The position numbers and the translations under genes are program-made. Shown in pieces: positions 24,794 through 34,648 of a stretch of DNA of 64,000 nucleotides (its first letter is position 1; each line of letters opens with the position of its first letter). The notes below the pieces were generated by a model. That model did not search any database, was not told the DNA's origin, and saw only the letters and a list, made by a program, of their open reading frames with translations. Source of the stretch: Haloterrigena salifodinae (GTDB lineage: Archaea; Halobacteriota; Halobacteria; Halobacteriales; Natrialbaceae). Location: contig NZ_RQWN01000004.1 in assembly GCF_003977755.1 (NCBI RefSeq), positions 248,001-312,000 on the forward strand. Direction: 5' to 3'.

Positions 24794-25678
24794 TCACGAC
24801 GAACGCACCACGAACAGTACGGGGATGTCGACTATCCGCAGGAGTGTCGAGGTGATGCTTCCGAGGATTCGGCGACCGAGGCTCGACCGACTGCGGGCGC
24901 CCATCACGAGCAGGTCGATATCGGCCTCGACGACGTACTCGCGAACGCCGGCCGGGACGCCGTCGAAGGACATCGTCCGGACGACCGCGGTCGTGACGGC
25001 CGGCGCCGCGTCCTCGATCTCCGCCGCCGCGTCCTCGACGATCTCCTCGCCGTCCACCTCGAGTCGTTCGACGAACTCCTCTCGTAGCCCGCCCGCGGCG
25101 AACGCGCCGCCCGCAGCCTGCAGGTCGACCACGTTCAGCACGTGGACCGTCGATCCGTACCGCTGTGCGACCGCGGCGCCGTGCCGGCCGGCGACGATCG
25201 CGCGTTCGCTTCCGTCCGTCGGAACCAGCAGGTCGGAGTAGTCGGTCACCGCGTCCGACGCCCCCTTCGGGACGACGAAGACGGGGACGTCGCTTCGATG
25301 GAGGAGCCGTTCCGTGACGCCGCCGAGGAGTCGCTTTCCGAGCCTCGTGAGCCCCTGCCTGCCGACAACGATCAGGTCCGCATCCCGGTCGGAAGCGAAC
25401 GCAACGATTTGATCCGCGGGCTTTCCCTCGGCCAGTTCCGTCGTTACGGACCGGTCGAAATCGGACGCGAGCGCCTCGATCTCCTCGAGCGCCGCTTCAC
25501 CCTGTTCTCGCAGACGAGCCGTTTCGCCGCCGGGGCTCGCGACCCGCAGCGCTTTCGACTCGACGACGTAGACGACGTCGACGGCCGCATCGAAGACGCG
25601 CGCGAACTCGAGTCCGCACTCCGCCGCTCGTGCGGCCTCGTCGCTCCCGTCGACCGCGATGAGGATTCGGTCGTACAT
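24794..25678 (-). CDS. Tandem-domain UspA universal stress protein
   Basis: A 294-residue protein with two Usp domains. The first (residues 1-140) starts MYDRILIAVDGSDEAARAAE and ends with the loop GRQGLTRLGKRLLGGVTERL. The second starts about residue 148 (YSDLLVPTDGSERAIVAG) and has the loop GARSRSSLGRRILGSITSTL. Both loops keep the GxxGxxxxxxxxG-type ATP-binding pattern in part. Two domains in one chain act like the dimer formed by single-domain Usp proteins. It is the only tandem form in the window. Confidence 0.9.
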   Translation of the reverse strand: MYDRILIAVDGSDEAARAAECGLEFARVFDAAVDVVYVVESKALRVASPGGETARLREQGEAALEEIEALASDFDRSVTTELAEGKPADQIVAFASDRDADLIVVGRQGLTRLGKRLLGGVTERLLHRSDVPVFVVPKGASDAVTDYSDLLVPTDGSERAIVAGRHGAAVAQRYGSTVHVLNVVDLQAAGGAFAAGGLREEFVERLEVDGEEIVEDAAAEIEDAAPAVTTAVVRTMSFDGVPAGVREYVVEADIDLLVMGARSRSSLGRRILGSITSTLLRIVDIPVLFVVRSS

Positions 25679-25735
25679 GGCCCGACGTTCGACGCCGACG
25701 GTCTTCGTTCTTTGCGGCTGGTCGAACCGACTACA

Positions 25736-26008
25736 CTACGGCCGGACGGGGAGCTCGGCACGTCCGTTCGTCCGCATTACCGCTCGATTTCGCTCCGGCC
25801 ACGCCAGGAGCCGCTCCCGAAGCGGCTCGCCGGTTTCGGTCTCCGGATCGTAACCGACGAGCGTTGCAGTCACCGCCAGGACGATCCACCCGCCGTAGCC
25901 GAGAAAGACCGTTACCGGCGCGAGGACGACGATCGAAACGGCGACCCGCACGAGTCGCTCCCTGAACGAGGGATCGGCGGTGGTATGGCTGTCTGGTGCC
26001 GAGACCAT
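25736..26008 (-). CDS. Small membrane protein of unknown function
   Basis: About 90 residues from an ATG at 26008 (MVSAPDSHTTADPSFRERL; an in-frame ATG at 26038 would add ten residues). Two hydrophobic segments (VAVSIVVLAPVTVFLGYGGW, IVLAVTATLVGY) are followed by an acidic/basic tail. No family recognised. It lies head to tail with the tandem Usp gene (57 bp), so co-transcription is possible. Confidence 0.55.
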   Translation of the reverse strand: MVSAPDSHTTADPSFRERLVRVAVSIVVLAPVTVFLGYGGWIVLAVTATLVGYDPETETGEPLRERLLAWPERNRAVMRTNGRAELPVRP

Positions 26009-26210
26009 ACTCGAACGTCCGGCCTGGAAGATATTCAAACCAAAGGTGACCGAACCTCAACATGAACCGACACGGTCCGTTCGGAGTCGAGTAGCGACGC
26101 GACCCCTCGTCTCCCGATCGAGTATCCCTTCTGGACGGAGACGTATACTCGTTCCCACCCCTGTTTCCACGAGGAGTAGGTTTAAGTCCTGTCTGCTGTA
26201 TCAATGATAC

Positions 26211-26654
26211 ATGGGACTAGAAACGGTCGTTCTCGTCTGTAAGCCCGGCGACGAAGGATTGGGGTCGAAACTCGCGGAGACGGTCGTCGATATCGCAACG
26301 CCGGCGAACGCCCGCGTGGAAGTCGCACAGGTGTTCACGGACGACGAGTACGAGAATACCACGACGAGTCTCGGTCTCGACGACGAACCCGAGATCGCCC
26401 CCGAACGGATCGCAACCCAACACGGAACGTTTCGGACCATCGTCGATCGGTTCGACTCTGAGGGGCTCGAGTACGACGTGAGCACCTCCATTGGGTCGCA
26501 CGCGGACACCATCGTCGACCTCGCCGCCGACGCGGATCTCCTCGTCATCGCCGGCGACAAGCGGTCGCCGGCCGGAAAGGCGATCTTCGGGTCGACGACC
26601 CAGGAGGTACTGCTCTCGTCCCCCTGCCCGGTGGTATTCGTCCGACGGGAGTGA
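26211..26654 (+). CDS. UspA-family universal stress protein
   Basis: A 147-residue protein starting MGLETVVLVCKPGDEGLGSK. The C-terminal loop GDKRSPAGKAIFGSTTQEVL is of the same subgroup as those at 6148 and 54366. A TATA-like GGTTTAAGTC lies about 28 bp before the ATG, indicating a leaderless mRNA. Confidence 0.88.
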   Translation: MGLETVVLVCKPGDEGLGSKLAETVVDIATPANARVEVAQVFTDDEYENTTTSLGLDDEPEIAPERIATQHGTFRTIVDRFDSEGLEYDVSTSIGSHADTIVDLAADADLLVIAGDKRSPAGKAIFGSTTQEVLLSSPCPVVFVRRE

Positions 26655-27388
26655 GCTCGAAGCGACGGACCGGAATCCCCCGCCTCGAGTGTGAAGGGTA
26701 TCCACGAACTGTCGCAAGCTGATCGAGAATAGCGAAAATATGGCTCTGTTATCATACCACCTATCTCCTGGTTCTATTTTTCAGATACTGTTATGGACAC
26801 TGATAATACATCTATTGGAGTACGAAACTGTACTCTAGTGAGTCGTCGATCGATGTTCGATACTCGTCCCGATTATCGTCCCCCTCGATTAGTCTAGAAG
26901 GCGGAATACCGTTCACTACAGTCAGTTCGCGCAGTCAAATCACTGCGAAGAATGCTCGTACTGTCTGAGTAAGTCACTACTCGTTCATGCTTTGGATATC
27001 TCCCGAGAACTATGTCAGCACGACCATTTTAATTTCGTATACTCGACTACACTAGATACGGTGGTCGGCGGTTATCCGGTCGTAGATCCGTCCTGAGAAG
27101 ATACATGTTCGGACTATATTTGAACTATATTTAGACGGATAGATCGGTATACCTCTCGGATACGAATCTGTTCTAGAATCCGAAGATACCAACGGCGACT
27201 ACTCAGTCCAAGTCAGTCGAGAGTACACGAACGAAACAGTTCTGAAGGCGACAGAACACGGGACGGATACTGTTCTCGAGACGATAACCGCCCTTCTGCG
27301 AACGCCACCGTTCGATCTGGAGACAAGATCTGATATTATCGGTTACTGTCGCTCGTCTTCCGTCTGAAAGCGATAACGAGGACACCCC
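26655..27388. other. AT-rich 0.7-kb intergenic stretch
   Basis: Clearly lower in GC than the flanking genes and free of convincing ORFs. It lies between the UspA gene and the 3' end of the convergent amidohydrolase gene. It could be decayed foreign DNA, but I see no terminal repeats that define an element. Confidence 0.5.
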
Positions 27389-28717
27389 TCACGGCTGCGC
27401 TTCGGCGGCGCTCTCGCGGTACTCTTCGAGCGAGAGATCGATCTCACTCGCCTGCTCGCGGATTGCGTCGGCGTCGACTGACGTGACCTCGCCGTCGTCG
27501 ACCAGCACGTTCCCGTCGACCATGGTAAAGACCACGTCGTCGCCGTGAGCACCGAAAACGAGGTGCGAGAGCGGATCGTGCAGCGGCGTGGCGCGGGTCA
27601 GGTCCGTATCGAGGCCGACGACGTCCGCGCGCCACCCCTCGTGGAGCGCGCCGAGTCGGTCGAACCCCGCGACCTTCGCGCCGTTGATCGTCGCCATCTC
27701 GAAGAGCGTCGCTGCCGGTGCGGCGACCGGGTCGAGAGTGTCAACCTTTTGCAGGAGGCTCCCCTGTCGCATCTCGGTGAACGGATCGAGCGTGTTGTTA
27801 CACGGCGGACCGTCGTTGCCCAGCGCGACGTTGATCCCGCGCTCTATGTAGTCGACGACCGGCGCGACGCCGCTGGCGAGTTTCATGTTCGAGGACGGGC
27901 AGTGCGTGACGTGGGTCCCCGTCTCGGCGAGCAGTTCGCGTTCGCTCTCGTCGGTCCAGACGCAGTGGGCGAGGACGACGTCCTCGCCGGTGAGCCCGAC
28001 CTCGTCTAACCAGTAGATGTTCCGCATGCCGGTGTCCTCCTCGACGGTCTCGATCTCGCCGCGGTTCTCGCTGGCGTGGGTGTGAATCCGGACGCCGTCG
28101 TACTCGTCGGCGAGTTCGCGCGCCCCGCGCAAGCACGCCTCGCTACAGGAGACGGCGAAGCGCGGCGTCACCGCGTACCGGATGCGGTCGTCGAACGCGC
28201 CGTGGTACTCCTCGATCAGTTCCCTGCTCTCGGCGAGAGCCTCGTCGGTGTCCTCGAGCAGGGCGTCGGGCGAGCGCTGATCCATCAACACCTTCCCGAG
28301 CACGCCGCGAATGCCGATCTCGCCGGCCGCTTCGAACGCGCGCTCGGCGTGGTTCACCGAGAGGTGGTCGACGCAGGTCGTCGTCCCGCTCTCGATCATC
28401 TCGAGGTAACCCAACTTCGCCGCGATCTCCATCTCCTCGGGCGAGAGCGACGCCTCCATCGGGAGGACGTACTCGAAGAGCCACTCGAGTAACTCGGAGT
28501 CGTCGGCGATCCCGCGGCCGAGGCTCTGGACGGAGTGGAGGTGTCCACCGACCAGTCCCGGCAGGAGGATGTCGTAGCGCCGTTCCTCGCGGTCCGGATA
28601 CCGGTCGCGGAGGTCGTCGCGTCGACCGACGGCGTCGATGCGCGACCCGTCGACGACGACGGCTCCGTTCTCGATGACGGTTTCGGAGTCGGCGATGACC
28701 GTTCCCGAGAGTATCAT
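27389..28717 (-). CDS. Amidohydrolase (MTA/SAH deaminase-like)
   Basis: A 442-residue metal-dependent deaminase or hydrolase of the ATZ/TRZ subfamily, starting MILSGTVIADSETVIENGAV. The metal-binding motif is GHLHSVQSLGRG (normally HxH), then THASENRGEIE, HCVWTDESE, HCPSSNMKLASG and LGNDGPPCNNTLD with the conserved Asp. Related enzymes deaminate 5'-methylthioadenosine, S-adenosylhomocysteine, guanine or cytosine. The first motif reads HLH, as expected. Single gene; the start at 28717 is chosen because the beta-strand typical of the N-terminus begins there. Confidence 0.82.
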   Translation of the reverse strand: MILSGTVIADSETVIENGAVVVDGSRIDAVGRRDDLRDRYPDREERRYDILLPGLVGGHLHSVQSLGRGIADDSELLEWLFEYVLPMEASLSPEEMEIAAKLGYLEMIESGTTTCVDHLSVNHAERAFEAAGEIGIRGVLGKVLMDQRSPDALLEDTDEALAESRELIEEYHGAFDDRIRYAVTPRFAVSCSEACLRGARELADEYDGVRIHTHASENRGEIETVEEDTGMRNIYWLDEVGLTGEDVVLAHCVWTDESERELLAETGTHVTHCPSSNMKLASGVAPVVDYIERGINVALGNDGPPCNNTLDPFTEMRQGSLLQKVDTLDPVAAPAATLFEMATINGAKVAGFDRLGALHEGWRADVVGLDTDLTRATPLHDPLSHLVFGAHGDDVVFTMVDGNVLVDDGEVTSVDADAIREQASEIDLSLEEYRESAAEAQP

Positions 28718-28901
28718 ACCACGCGAGAATCCAGCCGCACGCACAAAACGATTCGCATTCTGTCGGTGCTCTAGCGGAATCCGATCCCGGCATCCGTGAG
28801 ACGAGCGAACGTTTAGCTATACTGATAGGACACGCGCACCCCCAGAACCCCGTCCACAATTACAAAATTACTAGTATCTTCCCTCTTGTATCGGGATCGC
28901 G

Positions 28902-30038
28902 TCAGGTATCGTGTTCGGTGAACGCCTCACCGGCATCTTCCGCCATCTCTTTGGCTTCGATGTGCGAGTACGATTTGCGGACGACCTCCTCGCTGTTATC
29001 CAGCAGTCGAGCGGCGGCGGTGAACCCGCGCTGGCGAACCATCACTTCGCCGGCGCCGCGGCGTCCGCCGTGCGGGGCGAGGTAATCGTGTTTCCCCTCG
29101 AGTTCGAGATCGGCCTCCTCGCAGAGCCGACGCATGATCCGGCGAGCGCCGTCGGTGTTGATAGAGGGCGGCGACAGGTCGCGTTCGCGCAGCGCGTCGA
29201 ACACGTCGGTCTGTCCGGTGAGTTCATCGACGACGGTTTCGATTTCGTCGGTCGACCAGCTGTATTCGTCTCGTAACCCAGTACGAAGCGTCTCGTACAG
29301 CGAGGGGAGGTGAAACGTCGGAAACACCGGCCACTCGTCGCTCGCCGGATCGAGCAATCTTTTGTATCGCCGCATAGGATTTACGGCCTGTTTCGTCAGT
29401 GATCGATCGGACCAGTCCTGCTTCTTGGCGAGGACGGTCATTTTCTGGTCGTCGAGCGAGACATCGCCCCACCGAAGGCCGTTCCGGCGATCGTCTTTCG
29501 GATCCGCGAAGATCTCCCCGCCGCGGACGCCGGAGTAACAAAGAACGTAGACGAGCGCCCGGTCGCGGAACTCCCGAATTGCGCCGAATCCCTTCTCGTC
29601 GGCGGCGTCGTGCGCTCGTTCGTCGACGTGTCGCGTGATCAGGAGTCGGTGTTCGTCGGTCCAGGCCTGCTGATCGCCCGACCGACGGCCGTCGTTCTCC
29701 GGAAGCGGCTCCTTCGCGACGTTTCGCTGGGCGTAGTTCGCCTCGAGGAGCCCCTCCCGGACACACCAGCCGACGTATGCACTCACCTGCGCGTAGTAGG
29801 TCCGGATCGTTCCCGGCGCGAGGTCGCGAGCGGTGAGATTCCGGGCGTACCGGCGAAACGTCCGTTCGTCGAGTTCATCGAACGTCGTGCCAGATTGGGC
29901 GTCCGCCTCGAGCCACTCGAGGAAGTCCTCGACGCATCGCTCGAGGTTCCGACGGTAGTTGCCGCTCCCTTCGCCGCCCTTCGACTTCGATCGAAGGAAC
30001 GCCTCGAGCGGGTCACCGACCGGCGTCGCCGCGTTCAC
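28902..30038 (-). CDS. Tyrosine recombinase/phage-type integrase
   Basis: A 378-residue protein with a GTG start (MNAATPVGDPLEAFLRSK). The N-terminal SAM-like DNA-binding domain covers about residues 1-110. The catalytic domain shows Arg I in LCYSGVRGGEIF, an HxxR box as APHGGRRGAGEVM and the nucleophile Tyr in VVRKSYSHIEA. The second His box is atypical (LLDNSEE instead of LGHSS). Such genes mark integrated elements or serve as stand-alone XerC/D-like enzymes in haloarchaea. No tRNA gene or other phage gene is nearby, so it is either an orphan or a remnant of an island. Confidence 0.85.
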   Translation of the reverse strand: MNAATPVGDPLEAFLRSKSKGGEGSGNYRRNLERCVEDFLEWLEADAQSGTTFDELDERTFRRYARNLTARDLAPGTIRTYYAQVSAYVGWCVREGLLEANYAQRNVAKEPLPENDGRRSGDQQAWTDEHRLLITRHVDERAHDAADEKGFGAIREFRDRALVYVLCYSGVRGGEIFADPKDDRRNGLRWGDVSLDDQKMTVLAKKQDWSDRSLTKQAVNPMRRYKRLLDPASDEWPVFPTFHLPSLYETLRTGLRDEYSWSTDEIETVVDELTGQTDVFDALRERDLSPPSINTDGARRIMRRLCEEADLELEGKHDYLAPHGGRRGAGEVMVRQRGFTAAARLLDNSEEVVRKSYSHIEAKEMAEDAGEAFTEHDT

Positions 30039-30395
30039 GCGTGATCACCGCCTCGTGTCCTGTTACAGCCCATCGTTCGTGATCCAGAGATGGATCGAAT
30101 CCTTATAAAACTATACTAATCAAGTGTGTTTGGGGGGAGCGACGGCTCCACTGCGGCCAAACTTCGAGTACAGCACACGGATGCGTTCTGGAATAAATTG
30201 GATACCGATTCATCCAACGTCACTGCTACGCGATCTCGCTATCGTCGATCACGTTACGTTCGTCGGCGAGCTGGTTCGACTGAACACATCGCACAAACGG
30301 TGAAACCGAGACCACGCCGATCGTCCGTTGATGTCTATCTGCTGGTGAGCGCGCTGCCACCCATCGGCTCGTCACGGCCCGTCTGCCGCGCTTCC
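30039..30395. other. Intergenic stretch between integrase and ppc
   Basis: No gene recognised. It contains the integrase promoter (AT-rich near 30105-30125) and the 3' flank of the PEP carboxylase gene. A search for a tRNA or an attachment repeat by eye found none. Confidence 0.45.
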
Positions 30396-33137
30396 TTATC
30401 CCGTATTTTTCATCCCGGCAGCGATCCCTTTGACCGTCAGCCGGAGCGTTCGCTCCTCGATATCCGTGCGGTGGTTCCGGTCGAGCAGATGCACCTGTAG
30501 CATGTTGAGCGGGTCGACGTAGGGATTCCGTTGCTCGAGATTCTCGCCGAGCCAGTCGCGGGTGTGGAGGCGATCGCGTCGCCCGATTTCCGTGATCAGT
30601 TCGGTCGCCCGCTCGTACTCGCCGGTCACGCGCGGGAAGAACCGTTTGCGAAGCGTCGCATCGGCCATCCCCGCGTACTGTTCGGCGATCTCGAGTTCGG
30701 TTCGCGAGAGCGAGAGTGCGGCGTTGTCGAGCGTGGTACGGAAGAACGGCCACTCGTCGTACATCTCCTGTAGCGTCTCCATCGAGCCACCATTGTCTCG
30801 CGGCTCGTCGCCGCTCGACTCGTCCGAGGAGCGTGGCTCCTCGCTCTCCAGGTACGCTTCGATACCGGTCGCGAGGGCGTACCAGCCCGGGAGGATACAC
30901 CGCGACTGCGTCCAGGAGAACACCCACGGGATCGCCCGCAGGTCCTCGACGGTCCGCTCGCCGCTGCGGGAGGCCGGACGCGAGCCCAGGTTCAGGTCCT
31001 CGATGACCGTGATCGGCGTCGCCTGCTCGAAGTATTGGACGAAGCCGTCGCTCTCGAGGAGATTGCGGTACTCCTGCCGGGCGGCGTCGGCCATCGTCTC
31101 CATCGCGTTGATCCACTCCGCGGGGATCTCCTCTGCTGGCCGGTCGATCGCCTGCTTGCGCGCCCGGAGTTGGGCGTTGAGCATCTGCTCGATGTTACGC
31201 TCAGCGATGCGGGGATTGCCATACTTTTCGGCGATCGCTTCCCCTTGCTCGGTGAACTTGACCTGGCCGGTGATCGTGTTGTTCGGCAGGGCCAGCAACG
31301 CCTCGTTCATCGGGCCGCCGCCGCGGGAAATCGAGCCGCCGCGGCCGTGGAACAGCCGCATCGTCACGTCGTGGTCGTCGCAGATCTCGCCCAGACGGCG
31401 CTGGTTTTTGTACAGCGACCAGTTCGCGGCCAGGAAGCCGTTCTCCTTGTTCGAGTCCGAGTAGCCCAGCATGATCTCTTGGGTTCGCCCGCGGGCCTCG
31501 AGGGCCTGCGCGTAGGCTTCGTTCTCGAACAGCGTGCCCATGATTCGGCGGGCCCCAGAGAGGGCGTACTCGGTCTCGAGCAGCGGGACGATGTCGATCC
31601 CCGCGTGCTCGGGTAGCGAGACGACGCCGGCCTGATCCGCGAGGAATAGCACCTCGAGAACGTGGCTGGGCTCGTCGGTCATCGAGATGGCGTAGGTGTC
31701 GATGGCGTCGACGCCGTACTCGGTCTGCCAGTCCCCGAGGCTGTCGAAGAGTTCGAGGACGCGGGCCGAGTCGTCGGTCAGCCCGTCGGTCTCACCGAGG
31801 TCGAGCACGGGTTCGTCCTGCAGGACGGCGTCGGTCAGGAACTCGACGCGCTCGTCCTCCGAGAGGCCGTGGTAGTCGATCCCCTCCCGCTCGAGGGCTT
31901 CGGCGATGGCGTCGGTGTGTTTCTGCTGGTGGTCGCGCAGGTCGAGGCTCGCGAGCGAGAAGCCGAACGTGTCGACCCGTCGGCGGATGGGATCGACGTG
32001 GGCTTCGACGACGGTCTCGCCGCCGTTGGTTTGCAAACTCGTCGCGATGACGGCTAAGTCCTCGAGGAGGGCGTCGGCGTCTTCGTAGCCGCCCGGTCGA
32101 ACGTCGCCGACACGGCGGAGCCGCTCGCGCATGAGCTTGAGCTTCTGGCGGTAGGGCTCGCCGGGGTACCGCTCCTCGGCCGTGCGGGTGACGCCGGGCA
32201 GCCGTTCGCGATCCGTCTCGAGCGAAGCCTGAAACGCCGACCCCACGTCGATCCGGCTACCGTCCTGACTCAACACGCCCGACAGGCGCTTGAGTTGCTC
32301 CTGGTAGCGCTCGAGGACGACCTCGCGCTGGCGCTCCAAGATGTTCGCCGTGACCTCGGGGGTCACGTAGGGATTGCCGTCACGGTCGCTGCCCGCCCAC
32401 GAGCGGAACTCGAACAGCTTCGGGATGTCGACGTCGCTCGAGAGTTCCGAATCAATCGCGTCGTCGAGTTCGTCGTAGATTTCGCCGACGACGTCGAACA
32501 GGGTGTTCTCGAGGTACCACTGCACGTTTCGTGCCTCGTCTTCGGGCTCGGGTTGCCGATTTCGCACCTGCGGCGTCTGCCAGAGGCTCGTCACCTCGGC
32601 GTCGATGTCCCGCCAGACCTGTTGCTCCTCCGTCTCGGTCAGCAGCCGCTCGTCCAGCGTCTCGAGGGACGTTGAAATATCCCGCAGTTTGGATTTCACG
32701 GTCTTCCGACGGGCTTCGGTCGGGTGCGCCGTGAAGGTCGGCTCGATGAGGATATCGTCCAGAATCTGCTGGACGGTTTCGTCGTCGGCCTCGCCGAGCT
32801 CCGCCGCCGCGTTCTCGAGGCCGTCGTCGAGAGTCCGCTCGTGAGAGCCCGTTCGGATCGTTCGGATCCGCTCTCGTTCCTCCGCGAGGTTGATCAGCTC
32901 GAAATAGGTCGTAAATGCCCGCGCGACGGTCCGCTGATTGTGGGTCGACAGTCCCTCGAGCTCCGTAATTAGCGGATCGCGGGTGTCGAGATCGCCCGTG
33001 CGGTAGTCGATCGCGGCCCGTCGGCACGATTCGACCGTCTCAAAGGCCTCGCGGGACGTCTGCTCCTCGAGGATGGTCCCCAAGAGCGCGCCGAGTTCGC
33101 GAATATCTTGACTGATAGATCTGTCGTGGAGCTCCAT
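30396..33137 (-). CDS. ppc: Phosphoenolpyruvate carboxylase
   Basis: A 913-residue bacterial-type PEP carboxylase: PEP + bicarbonate to oxaloacetate, replenishing the TCA cycle. Conserved stretches include TFTAHPTEARRKTVKSK (catalytic His), WAGSDRDGNPYVT, LGYSDSNKENGFLA, RLFHGRGGSISRGGGP and the C-terminal ending GIAAGMKNTG. Length matches the family. A TTTTTAACG TATA-like element lies about 27 bp upstream of the ATG, consistent with a leaderless transcript. Together with ppsA at the right edge it suggests active PEP metabolism on both sides of the catabolic region. Confidence 0.96.
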   Translation of the reverse strand: MELHDRSISQDIRELGALLGTILEEQTSREAFETVESCRRAAIDYRTGDLDTRDPLITELEGLSTHNQRTVARAFTTYFELINLAEERERIRTIRTGSHERTLDDGLENAAAELGEADDETVQQILDDILIEPTFTAHPTEARRKTVKSKLRDISTSLETLDERLLTETEEQQVWRDIDAEVTSLWQTPQVRNRQPEPEDEARNVQWYLENTLFDVVGEIYDELDDAIDSELSSDVDIPKLFEFRSWAGSDRDGNPYVTPEVTANILERQREVVLERYQEQLKRLSGVLSQDGSRIDVGSAFQASLETDRERLPGVTRTAEERYPGEPYRQKLKLMRERLRRVGDVRPGGYEDADALLEDLAVIATSLQTNGGETVVEAHVDPIRRRVDTFGFSLASLDLRDHQQKHTDAIAEALEREGIDYHGLSEDERVEFLTDAVLQDEPVLDLGETDGLTDDSARVLELFDSLGDWQTEYGVDAIDTYAISMTDEPSHVLEVLFLADQAGVVSLPEHAGIDIVPLLETEYALSGARRIMGTLFENEAYAQALEARGRTQEIMLGYSDSNKENGFLAANWSLYKNQRRLGEICDDHDVTMRLFHGRGGSISRGGGPMNEALLALPNNTITGQVKFTEQGEAIAEKYGNPRIAERNIEQMLNAQLRARKQAIDRPAEEIPAEWINAMETMADAARQEYRNLLESDGFVQYFEQATPITVIEDLNLGSRPASRSGERTVEDLRAIPWVFSWTQSRCILPGWYALATGIEAYLESEEPRSSDESSGDEPRDNGGSMETLQEMYDEWPFFRTTLDNAALSLSRTELEIAEQYAGMADATLRKRFFPRVTGEYERATELITEIGRRDRLHTRDWLGENLEQRNPYVDPLNMLQVHLLDRNHRTDIEERTLRLTVKGIAAGMKNTG

Positions 33138-33337
33138 ATACCCTGAATATCGCTTTGGCGTTAAAAATCTCTCGCCGAGACAGAAGGGGACATCGGTCCG
33201 TTCGCCGAGCGTGCACTATTGGAGACACCACGTCCCGAAACCCCGAGCGGTGCCGTCAGTTTCGAACGGCCGGTTTCCCGGCCGGTCGACGGACCGAAAG
33301 CGAATGCTTCTTGCGGTCGGCAGGGGTGGACAGCGAT

Positions 33338-34210
33338 GTGAACATCGGAATCGCGTTCGCCGGCCTGGCCGCGTTGCTCTATGGAACGTCCCTGTTCGTG
33401 ATGAAGCGGTGGTTCGCCGACTACTCCTCGCCGACCTTCCTCTCGATTACGTACGCGATCTCAATGGTCCTCTACCTCCCGGTGGTCGTCGCCGCCGACG
33501 GCCCCTTCCTTCCTGCGTCGAATCGAGTCAGCGTTCTCGGAGCTATTTTCGCGGTCACGGCGTTGACGGCGCTCGCCATGGTATTCCTGTTCCGGGCGCT
33601 CCGAATCGGCGAGGTCTCGTACGTCTCGCCGATCAGCAAGATCATCCCGGTGTTCGTCCTTCCGCTGGAAGTGGGGCTACTGCGACAACAACTCTCCGCA
33701 CTTCAGGTCGGAGGCGTGGTCGTCGCAACGATCGCGATCTACGTCGCCAACTGGGAGGGAACGACGCTCCTCGCCCCGATAAAGCGGGCCAGTCGGTCCA
33801 GACCAGCCCAACTGGCGCTGCTGTCGGCCGCGACGTTCGCGGTCGTCGACGTGGGCAAACGCGTGCTAATGCAGGAGCTGGCCATCGCACCGACGACGTA
33901 CGTTCCGTTGATGTTTTTCGGCATCGCCGGGTTGATGGGGCCGCTGGCGATCCGCGCCCGCTGGCCGGACGACTGGTGGCGCGACCTGCCCTTTTTCGTC
34001 GTCACGGCACTGGTCATCGCGGCCGGGAACCACGTCGTCTTGCTCTCCTTTCAGCGATTGCCGGCGAGCATCGTTTCCCCGGTCGTCAACGGACAGGCGA
34101 TCGTCGCTGTGATCCTCGGTGCGATCTTCCTCGAGGAGTCCCACCTTCGGACGCGTCTCGCTGCGACCGGCTTGGCCATCCTCGGTATCACGATGATCTC
34201 TCTTGGGTGA
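33338..34210 (+). CDS. EamA-family (DMT) transporter
   Basis: A 290-residue protein with about ten membrane helices in two repeats, starting from a GTG (VNIGIAFAGLAALLYGTSLF). Typical EamA features are IGEVSYVSPISKIIPVFVLP at the end of the first repeat and LPASIVSPVVNGQAIVAVIL, then LGAIFLEESHLRTRL, in the second. The longer frame starting 33155 is not hydrophobic and is rejected. Substrate unknown: members move amino acids, nucleosides, sugars or other metabolites. It is encoded at the left flank of the catabolic region. Confidence 0.8.
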   Translation: MNIGIAFAGLAALLYGTSLFVMKRWFADYSSPTFLSITYAISMVLYLPVVVAADGPFLPASNRVSVLGAIFAVTALTALAMVFLFRALRIGEVSYVSPISKIIPVFVLPLEVGLLRQQLSALQVGGVVVATIAIYVANWEGTTLLAPIKRASRSRPAQLALLSAATFAVVDVGKRVLMQELAIAPTTYVPLMFFGIAGLMGPLAIRARWPDDWWRDLPFFVVTALVIAAGNHVVLLSFQRLPASIVSPVVNGQAIVAVILGAIFLEESHLRTRLAATGLAILGITMISLG

Positions 34211-34320
34211 GCACGAATAGTCGTCTGGGAGTGCTCGCTTTTGCGAGGGCGATTTCTGGCGACGGACGGAGGCGACTGGTACATCCCGTCGAATCGAATG
34301 TATACAGGCTGAACCCCGGT

Positions 34321-34337
34321 GTTTGTGCCTCTCAAAC
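34321..34337. promoter_or_regulatory. Putative IclR operator 1
   Basis: GTTTGT-GCCTC-TCAAAC; 17 bp, arms GTTTG/CAAAC perfect. Confidence 0.5.
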
Positions 34338-34501
34338 GCGTGGACGAGGCCGGATGCGATAGTTACGCGGATACGACCGAACACCAACAGAGAATTACGC
34401 CAGTACGGGTGTAAACAAACGAGCGGCTACTGCTCCGTTTCGATCAGCAGTGAACGGGAGATCAACCGACTGAGAATCAGCGTTATTCGCCTCATTCGGC
34501 C

Positions 34502-34518
34502 GTTTGTAACGATCAAAC
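34502..34518. promoter_or_regulatory. Putative IclR operator 2
   Basis: GTTTGT-AACGA-TCAAAC; same 17-bp architecture with perfect GTTTG/CAAAC arms. Confidence 0.5.
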
Positions 34519-34631
34519 GCGGTGAGAAACCGGATCGAACCGAGAAATTGGAGCGAGAGCGATATCGCTTCTCACTCGCGTACCGAAGGCAGAAATTCGT
34601 TCACGGGAATCGAGAGGAGAACGCGAATACC

Positions 34632-34648
34632 GTTTTGTTCTCTCAAAC
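34632..34648. promoter_or_regulatory. Putative IclR operator 3 (imperfect)
   Basis: GTTTTG-TTCTC-TCAAAC; one mismatch in the left arm. Confidence 0.35.

Noticed and set aside
26740-26760. TGGCTCTGTT string reminiscent of an IS or MITE end
   Set aside because: I found no inverted partner or target duplication in the following 700 bp.
28902-30038. Integrase as evidence of a complete provirus
   Set aside because: No capsid, terminase, replication or tRNA attachment features occur nearby; neighbours are housekeeping metabolic genes.
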